Part shown: positions 35,582-43,677 of the stretch, one piece after another
Layout of the letters: each line of letters starts with the position of its first letter
How positions within the stretch are numbered: the first letter of the stretch is position 1
Made by a program: the position numbers and the translations under genes
Notes under the pieces: generated by a model
The model's input: the letters and a program-made list of their open reading frames with translations, nothing else
What the model was told of the DNA's origin: nothing
Databases searched by the model: none
Assembly (NCBI RefSeq): GCF_000383855.1
Contig: NZ_KB912877.1
Coordinates: 1,150,616 to 1,214,615 of the forward strand
DNA: 64,000 nucleotides
Reading direction: 5' to 3'
Origin: Methylobacter marinus A45
GTDB lineage: Bacteria; Pseudomonadota; Gammaproteobacteria; Methylococcales; Methylomonadaceae

Positions 35582-35680
35582 TGGACATTTTTTTAGACAT
35601 AAAATATAAAAAATTATTACAACTATTTGTATTATAATTATTTTTAATTAAAAAATTATGGACATTGTTGGAGACATAAA
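35582..35680 (+). promoter_or_regulatory. Direct repeats around the fic promoter, likely operator
   Basis: Two 22-bp copies starting TGGACATT and ending AGACATAAA (35582-35603 and 35659-35680; 19 of 22 identical) flank a TATAAT at 35633-35638. Each carries two GACAT half-sites. The second copy covers the GGAG ribosome-binding site of the fic gene, so a bound regulator could block both transcription and translation start. Confidence 0.45.
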
Positions 35681-35682
35681 TT

Positions 35683-36852
35683 GTGATATTTTCCCTTGAG
35701 GAATATGAGGATTATCTAGCTCGCATAGAAACTGACCGTTTCGGGCCATTTGATTTGCAAATAGGCTGTAACATGCAAACTTTGGAAACGCTTTTATTGC
35801 GGGTGAATGATGCCCATCAGCGCTTTCACACCTCACCATTGTCGCCCATTGCCAATCATTTAGAAAAAGAAGTCATCGTCAGCAGTGTTTTCGGCACCAA
35901 CAGTATTGAAGGCGGCGCGCTTAGTAAGACCGAAACACAATCAGCACTGGAACTCGATCCATCGAAAATTCAGGACATCGAACAACGCCGGGTCCTTAAC
36001 CTTAAACAGGCTTATCAATTAAGCCGTCAGGCGGCATCTGATCCCAACTGGCAGTTGGATGTGGAATTTATTAAAACCATGCATGCCGCCATAACCGACC
36101 AATTACCTCATGAGCGCAACCAAGCCGGGGTTTTGCGCGATAATTCAAAATCAGTCACCACTTATGTCGGTGATCCGGCACATGGTGGACGTTATAAACC
36201 GCCTCAATACGGCAAGGATATTATCAAGCTGTTGGAAGCCCTGGTGGACTGGCACCAGCAACTGAAGGACCAGAAGATTCCCGCGCTGATTCGGGCGCCT
36301 TTGGTGCACTTGTATTATGAATTGATCCACCCCTTCTGGGACGGCAATGGCCGTGTCGGCCGCGTGCTGGAAGCCACGCTGCTCCAAGCTGAGGGTTTTA
36401 AATACGCGCCTTTTGCTCTGGCGCACTATTATTTTGAAAACATAGACAAATACTTCGCCCTATTTAATCTGTGCCGCAAACAGGCCATGAAAAAGCGCCC
36501 TTTTCCCAATACCGCCTTTGTGGAATTTTTTCTGCAAGGCATGTTCATCAGCCTGAATAAATTGCATGACCGAGCCAATAATCTCATTAACATCTTGCTG
36601 TTTGAAATAGAAATCAAGCGCCGGTATGACCAGAAAACAATTAACGCTCGGCAGTACGCCATTGTCAGCCAAGTCTTGAATACGGGACCGATTCCGTTAT
36701 CAGTCTTACGGCAAGCGCCTTGGTACATGGCCCTGTATGAAAACCGAACTGATAAAACCAAGCGGCGGGATTTAACCGCTCTACAAGAACAAGGGCTAGT
36801 GAAGCTGGATAATGAAAAACGGCTTTGGCCTGGATGTTTTGATATAGCGTAA
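35683..36852 (+). CDS. Fic-family protein AMP transferase with winged helix
   Basis: A 389-residue class II Fic protein. The N-terminal inhibitory motif T-x3-E-G is at residues 72-77 (TNSIEG), and the active-site loop HPFWDGNGRVGR at 216-227 is complete, with catalytic His216. Such enzymes transfer AMP from ATP to target proteins and are held off by the inhibitory glutamate. The C-terminal 110 residues look like a winged helix-turn-helix (VLNTGPIPLSVLRQAPW, DLTALQEQGLV), as in Fic proteins that may regulate themselves. Start is GTG 35683, set by GGAG nine bases upstream. AT-rich promoter suggests horizontal acquisition. Confidence 0.9.
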   Translation: MIFSLEEYEDYLARIETDRFGPFDLQIGCNMQTLETLLLRVNDAHQRFHTSPLSPIANHLEKEVIVSSVFGTNSIEGGALSKTETQSALELDPSKIQDIEQRRVLNLKQAYQLSRQAASDPNWQLDVEFIKTMHAAITDQLPHERNQAGVLRDNSKSVTTYVGDPAHGGRYKPPQYGKDIIKLLEALVDWHQQLKDQKIPALIRAPLVHLYYELIHPFWDGNGRVGRVLEATLLQAEGFKYAPFALAHYYFENIDKYFALFNLCRKQAMKKRPFPNTAFVEFFLQGMFISLNKLHDRANNLINILLFEIEIKRRYDQKTINARQYAIVSQVLNTGPIPLSVLRQAPWYMALYENRTDKTKRRDLTALQEQGLVKLDNEKRLWPGCFDIA

Positions 36853-36917
36853 TCAAGCCCTCTTTCCTTGCTCTATTGTCACAATGTTTCCGTGATTCGC
36901 GCGAGCCTACAGCTCGA

Positions 36918-36978
36918 TAGGATGCATTGGGGAGCGGCAATCGCGATAAATGCGCCTCCTGGCGTCGGCAGCATCCTA
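36918..36978. repeat. TAGGATGC...GCATCCTA palindromic repeat copy
   Basis: Perfect 8-bp ends (36918-36925 and 36971-36978) surround GCAATCGCGATAAATGCGCC and CTCCTGGCGTCGG segments shared with the 14600 element. It lies in the 240-bp gap between fic and the ATPase gene. Confidence 0.55.
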
Positions 36979-37092
36979 ATAAACCCAGCATTCGGAACCG
37001 CCCATGCCTGCCCGCCCGGTTCTCTGATTGCCTTCGCCGAATTGAATAGCATACAATCCAAGACACCTTCAGCAACCTTTAAAACAAAACCG

Positions 37093-37869
37093 ATGATCGA
37101 CTGGAACACCACTTATGCGGCCATCTGGCGCCAGCGCCAGGCCTACTTACGCCCGGTTCGGCATACAGACCCAATTCGCCTGCGGCAGTTATTAGGGATT
37201 GATGCTCAAAAACAACAGCTGATAACCAATACCGAACGCTTTCTGGCCGGGAAGCCTGCCAATAATGCCCTGCTCTGGGGCGCGCGCGGCACCGGCAAAT
37301 CGTCTCTGGTCAAAGCCTTGCTGAACGACTATAAAGACCGGGGATTGCGCATCATCGAGGTGGACAAGGAGGATCTTTTGTACCTGCCGGAAATCGTCGA
37401 CGACATCCGCGAGCACGATCACCGTTTCATCATCTATTGCGACGACTTGTCTTTCGAAAGCGGCGACAGCCTCTACAAGCCGTTGAAAAGCGTGCTGGAA
37501 GGCTCCATCGAACTGCCGCCGGACAATGTGCTGTTTTACGCGACGTCGAACCGCCGGCATCTGTTGCCTGAACACATGCGCGACAATCTGGAGACGCAGC
37601 TGGTGAACGGCGAAGTACATTATTCCGACGCCATCGAGGAAAAAATCTCGCTCTCTGACCGGTTCGGCTTGCGGCTCGCCTTTTATCCCCTGCAAACCCC
37701 GGACTACCTTCAGATTGTCGACAGCTATTTCGCCGAATTCACCGGCGATCGCGAGACCTTGCACAAGGCAGCGCTGGATTTCGCCCATCAAAATGCGGCT
37801 AAAAGCGGGCGTACTGCCAGACAGTTTTTTAACGCTTATAGCCAATCGACAACGATTGATAATTTTTGA
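37093..37869 (+). CDS. DUF815-family AAA+ ATPase
   Basis: A 258-residue ATPase of the DUF815 group. Walker A GARGTGKSS (about residues 60-68), Walker B-like FIIYCDDLSFE, a sensor-1-like VLFYATSNRRHLLPEH and an arginine-containing DRFGLRLAF segment are all visible. The family is widespread in proteobacteria but its substrate is unknown; the AAA+ fold implies remodelling of proteins or DNA. I chose ATG 37093 because the upstream extension runs through a repeat and lacks similarity. Its nearest same-strand genes (fic before, sterol-desaturase-like after) are each separated by over 200 bp. Confidence 0.85.
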   Translation: MIDWNTTYAAIWRQRQAYLRPVRHTDPIRLRQLLGIDAQKQQLITNTERFLAGKPANNALLWGARGTGKSSLVKALLNDYKDRGLRIIEVDKEDLLYLPEIVDDIREHDHRFIIYCDDLSFESGDSLYKPLKSVLEGSIELPPDNVLFYATSNRRHLLPEHMRDNLETQLVNGEVHYSDAIEEKISLSDRFGLRLAFYPLQTPDYLQIVDSYFAEFTGDRETLHKAALDFAHQNAAKSGRTARQFFNAYSQSTTIDNF

Positions 37870-37921
37870 CCGGCGCCACCGCTTCTTGCCGGCACGCCTT
37901 ATCCACTGAACCGGGCCGGCA

Positions 37922-38026
37922 GGATGTGTGACCCAAGCTTCCGACGAAGAAGAAACGCATCAATAGCGATCGATGCGTTTCCCTTCATACTGCGCTCAGA
38001 ACAGGTCTGACGTCGGCAGTATCCCA
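37922..38026. repeat. Palindromic repeat copy with AAACGCATC hairpin
   Basis: GGATGTGTGACC on the left and CGTCGGCAGTATCCCA on the right resemble the ends of the 14600-type element. The inner stem AAACGCATC/GATGCGTTT (37953-37980) is perfect. It fills most of the 249-bp gap between two genes and may end the upstream transcript. Confidence 0.5.
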
Positions 38027-38118
38027 TTGACCAGCGCCTTCTATCGTGTTGCGCATATAAGGCTCTGTCGCTGGATATTCAAATAATGATAATTTTTAAT
38101 TCAAAAGAGTGATAAAGA

Positions 38119-39258
38119 ATGATTAATCAATTACGTCGGGCACTTCGATCTGATTTGGAATCACCTGTGGAAGCCAGATCCTTTGGCTCGGGATGGATTA
38201 GCGGCGTGGGCGCTTTAGCCTTATCGGTTGTGGCTTCAGGTGTAATTTTAAGCGCGCACTTCCCGGACTTACTTGCCACTCAGCAATTCCGAACCCTGTA
38301 TGACCGATCCTGGTTCGACTTATTGACTCAGGGCATCATGCTATCCAGCTTTTTATTGGCCTGCATCAGCCTGGTTCTGCGCCAGAACAGGATTTTAGGT
38401 ATCAGTGCCATTGTTTTGGTATTCATGGCGTCTCTCATCGGCAGCATGCCGACAACATATGATTCGACGGCCTCGACCGCCATTATCAGCCTGGACTGGT
38501 TTGTATTAAATCTCTTGATGACCGGTATCGTGTTTATTCCATTGGAAACCTTTTTTGGCCGGTTACGCGATCAACCCTTATTCAGGAGTGAATGGCGCGA
38601 AGATCTGCTGTATTTTCTGATTAGCAGCCTGCTGGTGCAAACATTAACGTACCTGTCGCTATGGCCATCGAATACCATAGTTGCCCATACCGACTGGAGC
38701 GCCTTCCGCCATGCGGTCGGATCGCAACCTGTCTGGCTTCAGTTTATCGAAATCATGTTGTTAACGGATTTCATCCAATATTGGTTTCACCGGGCTTTCC
38801 ACCGTATCCCTTGGCTATGGCGCTTTCATGCCGTGCATCATTCAGCGCAAAAAATGGACTGGCTGGCCGGTTCCAGGATGCACATTGTTGAAATCATTGG
38901 TTTGCGCAGCGTCACTGTCATTCCCATGATGACATTTGGCTACCAGGAAATAGCCATACAAGCCTATCTGTTGCTGGTCTATCTCTATTCCACTTATCTT
39001 CATGCGAACATCCGGTTCAATGTGGAATGGCTAAAGCCTTTCATTGTGACGCCACGATTCCACCATTGGCACCATGGTGTTGAGGAAGAAGCGATTGACA
39101 TCAATTTTGCCATTCACTTTCCATTATTCGATCGCTTGTTCGGCACGTATTATATGCCTAGCCATGAATGGCCCGGCGGTTATGGCATTAAAGGCCATCC
39201 GGTACCGAATGGCTACCTGAGGCAAATGGCTTATCCCTTTCAAAAATCACAGCGTTAG
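38119..39258 (+). CDS. Sterol desaturase/fatty-acid hydroxylase family membrane protein
   Basis: A 379-residue integral membrane protein with about seven hydrophobic helices and the three histidine boxes of di-iron fatty-acid hydroxylases/sterol desaturases: HRAFH (224-228), HAVHH (237-241) and HHWHH (315-319). The family introduces hydroxyl groups or double bonds into lipids using oxygen. The exact substrate (sterol, carotenoid, fatty acid) cannot be told; methanotrophs of this family can make sterols and hopanoids. It extends 130 residues before the first box, giving a longer N-terminal membrane region than most. It is a single-gene unit. Confidence 0.85.
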   Translation: MINQLRRALRSDLESPVEARSFGSGWISGVGALALSVVASGVILSAHFPDLLATQQFRTLYDRSWFDLLTQGIMLSSFLLACISLVLRQNRILGISAIVLVFMASLIGSMPTTYDSTASTAIISLDWFVLNLLMTGIVFIPLETFFGRLRDQPLFRSEWREDLLYFLISSLLVQTLTYLSLWPSNTIVAHTDWSAFRHAVGSQPVWLQFIEIMLLTDFIQYWFHRAFHRIPWLWRFHAVHHSAQKMDWLAGSRMHIVEIIGLRSVTVIPMMTFGYQEIAIQAYLLLVYLYSTYLHANIRFNVEWLKPFIVTPRFHHWHHGVEEEAIDINFAIHFPLFDRLFGTYYMPSHEWPGGYGIKGHPVPNGYLRQMAYPFQKSQR

Positions 39259-39264
39259 GGACGG

Positions 39265-39293
39265 CGATCATCATCGGCCGCAATGATCGTTTA
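39265..39293 (+). terminator. Weak hairpin terminator
   Basis: CGATCAT (39265-39271) pairs with ATGATCG (39283-39289), followed by TTTATT. It lies immediately after the sterol-desaturase-like gene. Confidence 0.45.
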
Positions 39294-39452
39294 TTGAAGC
39301 TGATTTTAATTGACCATCAACACCGACCCTGTGAGAGGGGAAATTTGCGGTTCCGGCATCCAGTACGAGGAAATGCCGGACCTGTAAACACTTGATGAAA
39401 CATTGCAACGGACAAGCCGCTGAATGCGGCTTCATAACTTTAAGGAGACCTC

Positions 39453-40202
39453 ATGACCCATCAATCCTGGAACGCATCACAATACATTGACCATGCCGCT
39501 TTTGTTGCTGAACTCGGAGTCCCCCTGGTTGCGCTTCTAAACCCGTCCCGGGGAGAGAAGATTCTCGACCTGGGCTGCGGGGACGGCACACTGACCATGA
39601 AAATCGCACAGACTGGCGCGAGCGTGCATGGCGTTGATGCCAGTGAAAGCATGATCGCTGCCGCTGCTTCAAGAGGACTGTCCGCAGAAGTCTGTAGCGG
39701 AGAGTCCTTGAATTTCAATAATCAGTTTGACGCGGTTTTCTCCAATGCGGCGTTGCACTGGATGACGGACTATCAAGCGGTCATCGGCGGCGTTCATCGG
39801 GCGCTCAAACCCAACGGCAGATTCGTGGGCGAACTGGGTGGGCTGGGCAATATTGCCGCCCTGATAGATGCCATGGAGCGGGTGTTTGCTCAACATGATG
39901 ACTTTGGACAATTCAAAAATCCCTGGTTTTTCCCATCCGCCGAGGTTTATCAGGCGGCGCTGGAACAAGGCGGTTTCCGTGTTAGTCACATTGAGACCAT
40001 AGAACGGCCTACGCCACTGAAAACAGGTGTACGCGAATGGCTAAAGCTCTTTGCCAACAGCGTAACGCAGGCGCTGAGCCAGGATCAAAAAGCCTGTTTC
40101 CATGAAGAAACGGAAGCACTGCTTAAGCCGGTTTTATATTCCGAACAGGAAGGCTGGATCGCGGACTATGTCCGCTTGCGGTTCGCGGCATTCAAGGTAT
40201 GA
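39453..40202 (+). CDS. Class I SAM-dependent methyltransferase
   Basis: A 249-residue methyltransferase resembling the trans-aconitate methyltransferase/UbiE-like group. Motif I ILDLGCGDGTLTMKIA is at about residues 37-52, an acidic GVDASESMI motif follows, then NAALHWMTD and LKPNGRFVGELGG, all typical of this superfamily. The substrate is unknown. The ATG at 39453 has an AAGGAG ribosome-binding site at ideal distance. It is followed directly by a tiny frame of doubtful status and then by convergent genes. Confidence 0.85.
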   Translation: MTHQSWNASQYIDHAAFVAELGVPLVALLNPSRGEKILDLGCGDGTLTMKIAQTGASVHGVDASESMIAAAASRGLSAEVCSGESLNFNNQFDAVFSNAALHWMTDYQAVIGGVHRALKPNGRFVGELGGLGNIAALIDAMERVFAQHDDFGQFKNPWFFPSAEVYQAALEQGGFRVSHIETIERPTPLKTGVREWLKLFANSVTQALSQDQKACFHEETEALLKPVLYSEQEGWIADYVRLRFAAFKV

Positions 40203-40209
40203 CCCTCGC

Positions 40210-40416
40210 ATGGACATGTTTGAACAGCGATATCGTCAGCGGATTAGCGATATTGGGATTGAGGCGGCAGCCGCCGCAGGCATGAAGGCATTCCGCCATG
40301 TGCGAATTGACGAGGCCTCGTCGCGTCGAGCCGGAAACGCGGTGTTATTCGACGATATGTTGCAGCTTCCCCAATTGCTCGCTGGCTTTGCCAATAATAC
40401 TCCGCCCATCATTTAG
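40210..40416 (+). CDS. Possible small protein or gene remnant, 68 residues
   Basis: A frame starting 7 bp after the methyltransferase stop encodes 68 residues (MDMFEQRYRQRISDIG... to ...ANNTPPII). I recognise no family. There is no clear ribosome-binding site and no length or motif support; it might be a coupled small protein or the degenerate tail of a lost gene. Its neighbours on the other strand end 88 bp further on. Confidence 0.25.
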   Translation: MDMFEQRYRQRISDIGIEAAAAAGMKAFRHVRIDEASSRRAGNAVLFDDMLQLPQLLAGFANNTPPII

Positions 40417-40503
40417 CGCGATGAACCCGTGTAGCGCCTTTATGATGAAGGGTAAGCTAGAGTCAGGAGCCGTCCATGCGCTGAACCAGCCATTATCAAA
40501 CGC

Positions 40504-40929
40504 TCAGTTTCCCCTGTTCTTCCTCGCTTCGGCTACCGATTTTTCAAGTTCGCGCAATATGGCCAGGGTCTCCGCATCGAAATCCAGTCTGACGGCCTCG
40601 CTGATTTCCTGAAGCAGCTGTGAGTCGAGTTCGTCCAGACTGTCCAACAGCGCATCCTTCTCATTCTCGGAAAATGTGGCTTTCAATTGGGTAAGCATTT
40701 CCTCGACCGCCAGTTTTTCAGGGTCAGGCGCGGACGGCATGTCCCCAAGCTTATACATCTGCGGCGCCAGCCTATCGATAATCCTTTCCCGCTCCAGCGC
40801 CAGCCTGTCGAGCAAGGTTTTGATCTGTTCATCATCGCCGGCGTCCGCGACCCAGCGATAATGATCGATCGATCCGCGGCTGGAGTTGATGACGGTGTCA
40901 AGTGCCACCTGTTTTTCAGTCCTCAGCAT
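40504..40929 (-). CDS. Ferritin-like four-helix protein (PA2169/DUF2383-like)
   Basis: A 141-residue, highly charged all-helical protein. The N-terminus (TEKQVALDTVINSSRGSIDHY) and the periodic glutamate/histidine pattern recall the PA2169/DUF2383 four-helix-bundle family, though the metal-site residues are not clearly conserved. The C-terminal half (about 80-141) is coiled-coil-like. The ATG at 40929 overlaps the end of the upstream lipid-kinase-like gene by 14 bp, so both are probably cotranslated. The family assignment is tentative and no function is known. Confidence 0.55.
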   Translation of the reverse strand: MLRTEKQVALDTVINSSRGSIDHYRWVADAGDDEQIKTLLDRLALERERIIDRLAPQMYKLGDMPSAPDPEKLAVEEMLTQLKATFSENEKDALLDSLDELDSQLLQEISEAVRLDFDAETLAILRELEKSVAEARKNRGN

Positions 40930-41830
40930 CGTCCGCCTCCTCCTGTGTGAAATATTCATCCGGTACATAGACCTGCAGACTGTTCGGCTGCAGTTCGAAA
41001 TAAGCGGGGGTCCAGGAAACAGGTTCCCCATCCGCGCATATCGGCATTTTTCTTGAAGTATCTATTCGGATGTTCTCGCCGCCGCGAAGCCAGACGCCCT
41101 CCCGGCCTTTCAACTTGCCGCCCAGAATGACCACTGAATGGCTGAGAAAGCTCCAGAAGCTTTGCGGTTCCAGACTAAAAATTCTCAATTGATGGTCATC
41201 GACCGACGCTTCCTGGGATAACGCCATACCGCCTCCGTAAAACCGGCCGTTGGCAACGGTGATATGAATCGAGCGTATGCGAATACCTTCTCCGTCGCAG
41301 ACGATATCGGCATGATAGGGACGCATCGAGTTAAATGCATCGATCAGACTTCTTGCATAACTGAACCGTCCCCAGCGGGATTTAAGATCACGGGTCAAGC
41401 CGCGGTTTACTTTGACGCCCAGTCCGATATGCGCGGCATTTACAAACCAATGGCCATTCACCCTGGCCAAATCTATGGCATGCAGGCGGCCGTTGGCGAT
41501 GATGGCCGCGGCGGATTCGATGGATTCCGGAATTTTCAGGGTGCGGGCCAGGTCATTGGCCGTACCCATCGGCAAAATACCCAGAGCCAGGCCACATTCG
41601 GAAAGCGTGCCCGAAGCGGCGCCCATGGTGCCGTCACCGCCGGCGAGAATCACGCTATCGACCTGATCACGGTGTTGCCTGATCAAGTCATTGATCCGGG
41701 CGGGATTTTCGGCTTCCTGTTCGATCAGGTTAAGTCCCGCGTCTTTAAGAATCTTAACGGCGCCATTAAGCTCATTATCGGCTTTGCCACTTTTTTTATT
41801 AGTGATAAAAAGCGCATTTCGTCTAGTCAT
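40916..41830 (-). CDS. Diacylglycerol kinase-like lipid kinase (YegS family)
   Basis: A 304-residue DAGK-catalytic-domain protein. The nucleotide-binding loop VILAGGDGTMGAASGTL lies at about 62-78, followed by LGILPMGTANDLART, the second conserved ATP-binding segment; the C-terminal beta-sandwich is also present. YegS/BmrU proteins phosphorylate diacylglycerol, phosphatidylglycerol or related lipids. The substrate here is not known. It overlaps a small helical-protein gene by 14 bp. The start ATG 41830 follows directly from a GC-rich spacer without strong ribosome-binding site. Confidence 0.88.
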   Translation of the reverse strand: MTRRNALFITNKKSGKADNELNGAVKILKDAGLNLIEQEAENPARINDLIRQHRDQVDSVILAGGDGTMGAASGTLSECGLALGILPMGTANDLARTLKIPESIESAAAIIANGRLHAIDLARVNGHWFVNAAHIGLGVKVNRGLTRDLKSRWGRFSYARSLIDAFNSMRPYHADIVCDGEGIRIRSIHITVANGRFYGGGMALSQEASVDDHQLRIFSLEPQSFWSFLSHSVVILGGKLKGREGVWLRGGENIRIDTSRKMPICADGEPVSWTPAYFELQPNSLQVYVPDEYFTQEEADDAED

Positions 41831-42285
41831 TCAAGCCATTCCAGTAAGGTACATCATGACGGCAATGTGAACATTCCGGAGTTCCGCGGCGCTGCATGGA
41901 ACTCAAGCGCAGACTGCAATAACCGGCCGCGTCAAATCGGCAATATCTGATAGACAATTTTTTCGCCGAATTGTTTTAGGCAATTTACCGGTGCGGCAGG
42001 CTGTGCCGGGCAGCCATAGGCGATGAAGTAAAATGCATCAATCGCGACCGCTGAGCCTCCCTTCGAATTCGCGGATGGGCCTGCCGCCGGCGGTCTGCTG
42101 AAAACCAACCTTTTCCCATTGTGCCCAACCCGCCCCGTGCGATAAGCTGCACAGTCCGGCAGCCCCACAGCCGGCGCTTTAAGGCGTTCAGTACGGGCCT
42201 TGCACCAGCAATAGGCTATAAACCGTCATAGCTTATCGCGCGTGAAATCAAGCACCATATCCCATCAATAAAAAGGATCAGATTC
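41831..42285. other. 455-bp intergenic region, no gene seen
   Basis: It carries the divergent promoters of the lipid-kinase and LOG genes and a weak relative of the palindromic repeat family (ATGCATCAATCGCGACCG, around 42032). A 78-codon frame on the minus strand (41932-42168) has no ribosome-binding site or similarity and is considered spurious. Confidence 0.4.
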
Positions 42286-42867
42286 ATGAAAAGTATTTGC
42301 GTATACTGCGGCTCCAGCCCCGGCAGGCAAGAAGCGTATTCAGACGCCGCCCGCGAGCTTGCCCGGTCGCTGGTCGATCGAAATATAAGACTGGTTTACG
42401 GCGGGGCCAGCGTCGGCATCATGGGCTTGCTGGCGGACACCGTGCTGCAACTCGGCGGCCAGGCCGTGGGAGTAATCCCCGAAGCACTGGTGCGGCGGGA
42501 AGTCGCGCACAAGCGACTGACCGAACTGCACATCACGCAATCCATGCATGAGCGCAAAATGCTGATGGCCGAGCTTTCCGACGGATTTATTGCCTTGCCT
42601 GGCGGCATAGGAACGCTTGAGGAACTGTTCGAGGTTTGGACATGGGCACAACTCGGGCTGCACAAAAAGCCCTGCGGCCTGCTGAACATTGCTGGCTATT
42701 TCGATTCGCTGGCTACGTTCTTGGGCCATGCCGTCGCGGAACAATTCATCAAGCCAGCGCACCATTCAATACTGATCGTTGAGCGCGATTCAAAGGCACT
42801 GCTCGATCGCTTCGGCGGTTATGAACCGCCGGCCGTTACCAAGTGGGTCGACAAGGAAGAGACCTGA
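42286..42867 (+). CDS. LOG-family nucleotide 5'-monophosphate phosphoribohydrolase
   Basis: A 193-residue Rossmann-fold enzyme of the LOG/TIGR00730 family. The N-terminal VYCGSSPG and the YGGASVGIMG loop precede the family signature PGGIGTLEELFEVWTW, with catalytic Glu in GTLEE and the conserved MHERK(M) arginine. Family members release the base from cytokinin or purine/pyrimidine 5'-monophosphates (also called PpnN-like or lysine decarboxylase-like in older annotation). Length matches. It is monocistronic, divergent from the lipid-kinase gene. Confidence 0.93.
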   Translation: MKSICVYCGSSPGRQEAYSDAARELARSLVDRNIRLVYGGASVGIMGLLADTVLQLGGQAVGVIPEALVRREVAHKRLTELHITQSMHERKMLMAELSDGFIALPGGIGTLEELFEVWTWAQLGLHKKPCGLLNIAGYFDSLATFLGHAVAEQFIKPAHHSILIVERDSKALLDRFGGYEPPAVTKWVDKEET

Positions 42868-42904
42868 GAGGCTGGCATCTGTCTGACCGATACGGCGGTT
42901 TTTC

Positions 42905-42930
42905 TGGTTCCCATGCTCCTGCGTGGGAAC
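42905..42930. repeat. Short member of the GTTCCCA/TGGGAAC family
   Basis: GGTTCCCATGCTCCTGCGTGGGAACC forms a hairpin, here given by its arms GGTTCCCA and GTGGGAACC. It is the end structure of the longer repeats at 43435 and 43569. Confidence 0.5.
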
Positions 42931-42961
42931 CCATACGGATGCCTGAAAGCCTTTTCGATAA

Positions 42962-43417
42962 TCACCGCAGAACCCGGATTGAACCGAGCATGCCGCTCTC
43001 GACCGTCACGCTCAGCCGCGTTATTTTATCGATGCGAATCGCATTTTTCGGCTGTGACGGATCGATATTGAACTCATCCCCTTCCCGCACCATAAAAGTG
43101 CCGACTCCGGCCACCTCAAGCAGAGCGATAAAATCGTCCTCATCCTGATTCAGCAAGCCCCGCAGTTTCATTTTAGGAAGGCTGCCCCCTTCGCCGGAAG
43201 GGACAAAACCAAACGCGCCCCCCCTCATCCCGGACTGTGACCCGACCGTTTCATACATCAATGTGCTGGGCGTGAACGGATCGCGAACCCATTGTTGCGC
43301 AGGATAAGCCGGCTGATTCGAAGGAGAAACGGGCGGCCGGGTGTCTGCCGCACTGTTTGCAGAGAACATCAACAAGGCACCCAACGACAAACCATGAACA
43401 AGATTTACTTTCAGCAT
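42962..43417 (-). CDS. PilP/GspC-like inner-membrane periplasmic subunit
   Basis: A 151-residue exported protein with signal peptide or anchor (about 1-24), a proline-rich linker, an RDPFTPSTL motif and a small beta-barrel with LRGLLNQDEDDFIALLEVAG and VREGDEF. This is the homology-region fold of PilP, MshK and GspC, which link the inner-membrane platform to the secretin. The start ATG 43417 is chosen because longer frames run through repeat DNA. It is the last gene of the secretion/pilus cluster, separated from gspF by 260 bp of repeats, so it may have lost coupling to the others. Confidence 0.7.
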   Translation of the reverse strand: MLKVNLVHGLSLGALLMFSANSAADTRPPVSPSNQPAYPAQQWVRDPFTPSTLMYETVGSQSGMRGGAFGFVPSGEGGSLPKMKLRGLLNQDEDDFIALLEVAGVGTFMVREGDEFNIDPSQPKNAIRIDKITRLSVTVESGMLGSIRVLR

Positions 43418-43434
43418 TATTTTTTTCCTATACC

Positions 43435-43518
43435 TCGTTTCCACGCTCCGGCGTGGAAATACATATACTGTAAATTTAAGCATCCGTATGGGTTCCCACG
43501 CGGGAGCATGGGAACCAG
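43435..43518. repeat. GTTCCCACGC-bounded repeat, shortened copy
   Basis: CGTTTCCACGCTCCGGCGTGGAAA at the left and GGTTCCCACG...CATGGGAACC at the right, 84 bp in all; the middle differs from the 102-bp copies at 43569 and 51071. It lies between the PilP-like gene and gspF. Confidence 0.5.
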
Positions 43519-43568
43519 GAAACCGGTCGGACTGCAGACCACCCGCTTCACCGCCGGCCCCGCCCCCT

Positions 43569-43670
43569 CGTTCCCACGCTCCCGCGTACCCTGAAGGGCA
43601 TAAATGGGAATGCAGACCGCGGCTGAGCCGAGCACCGGTACGGGTTCCCACGCAGGAGCATGGGAACCAG
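43569..43670. repeat. GTTCCCACGC-bounded repeat, full copy
   Basis: A 102-bp unit: CGTTCCCACGCTCCCGCGTA, then CCTGAAGGGCATAAATGGGA, a GC-rich stretch and GGTTCCCACGCAGGAGCATG plus GGAACCAG. Closely related copies are at 51071, 52492 (interrupted) and 56961. Ends at 8 bp from the gspF stop codon. Confidence 0.65.
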
Positions 43671-43677
43671 AAAAAAC

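Larger units (their letters stand above)
35352..35682. other. 331-bp intergenic region: repeat half plus AT-rich Fic promoter
   Basis: The first half contains the right end of a palindromic repeat (35436-35472). GC content falls sharply after about 35550. The second half holds a perfect TATAAT (35633-35638) and two direct repeats before the fic gene. No gene is seen. Confidence 0.5.

Noticed and set aside
41932-42168. A 78-codon gene on the minus strand
   Set aside because: No ribosome-binding site, no similarity, proline-rich random composition, and it crosses a palindromic repeat.
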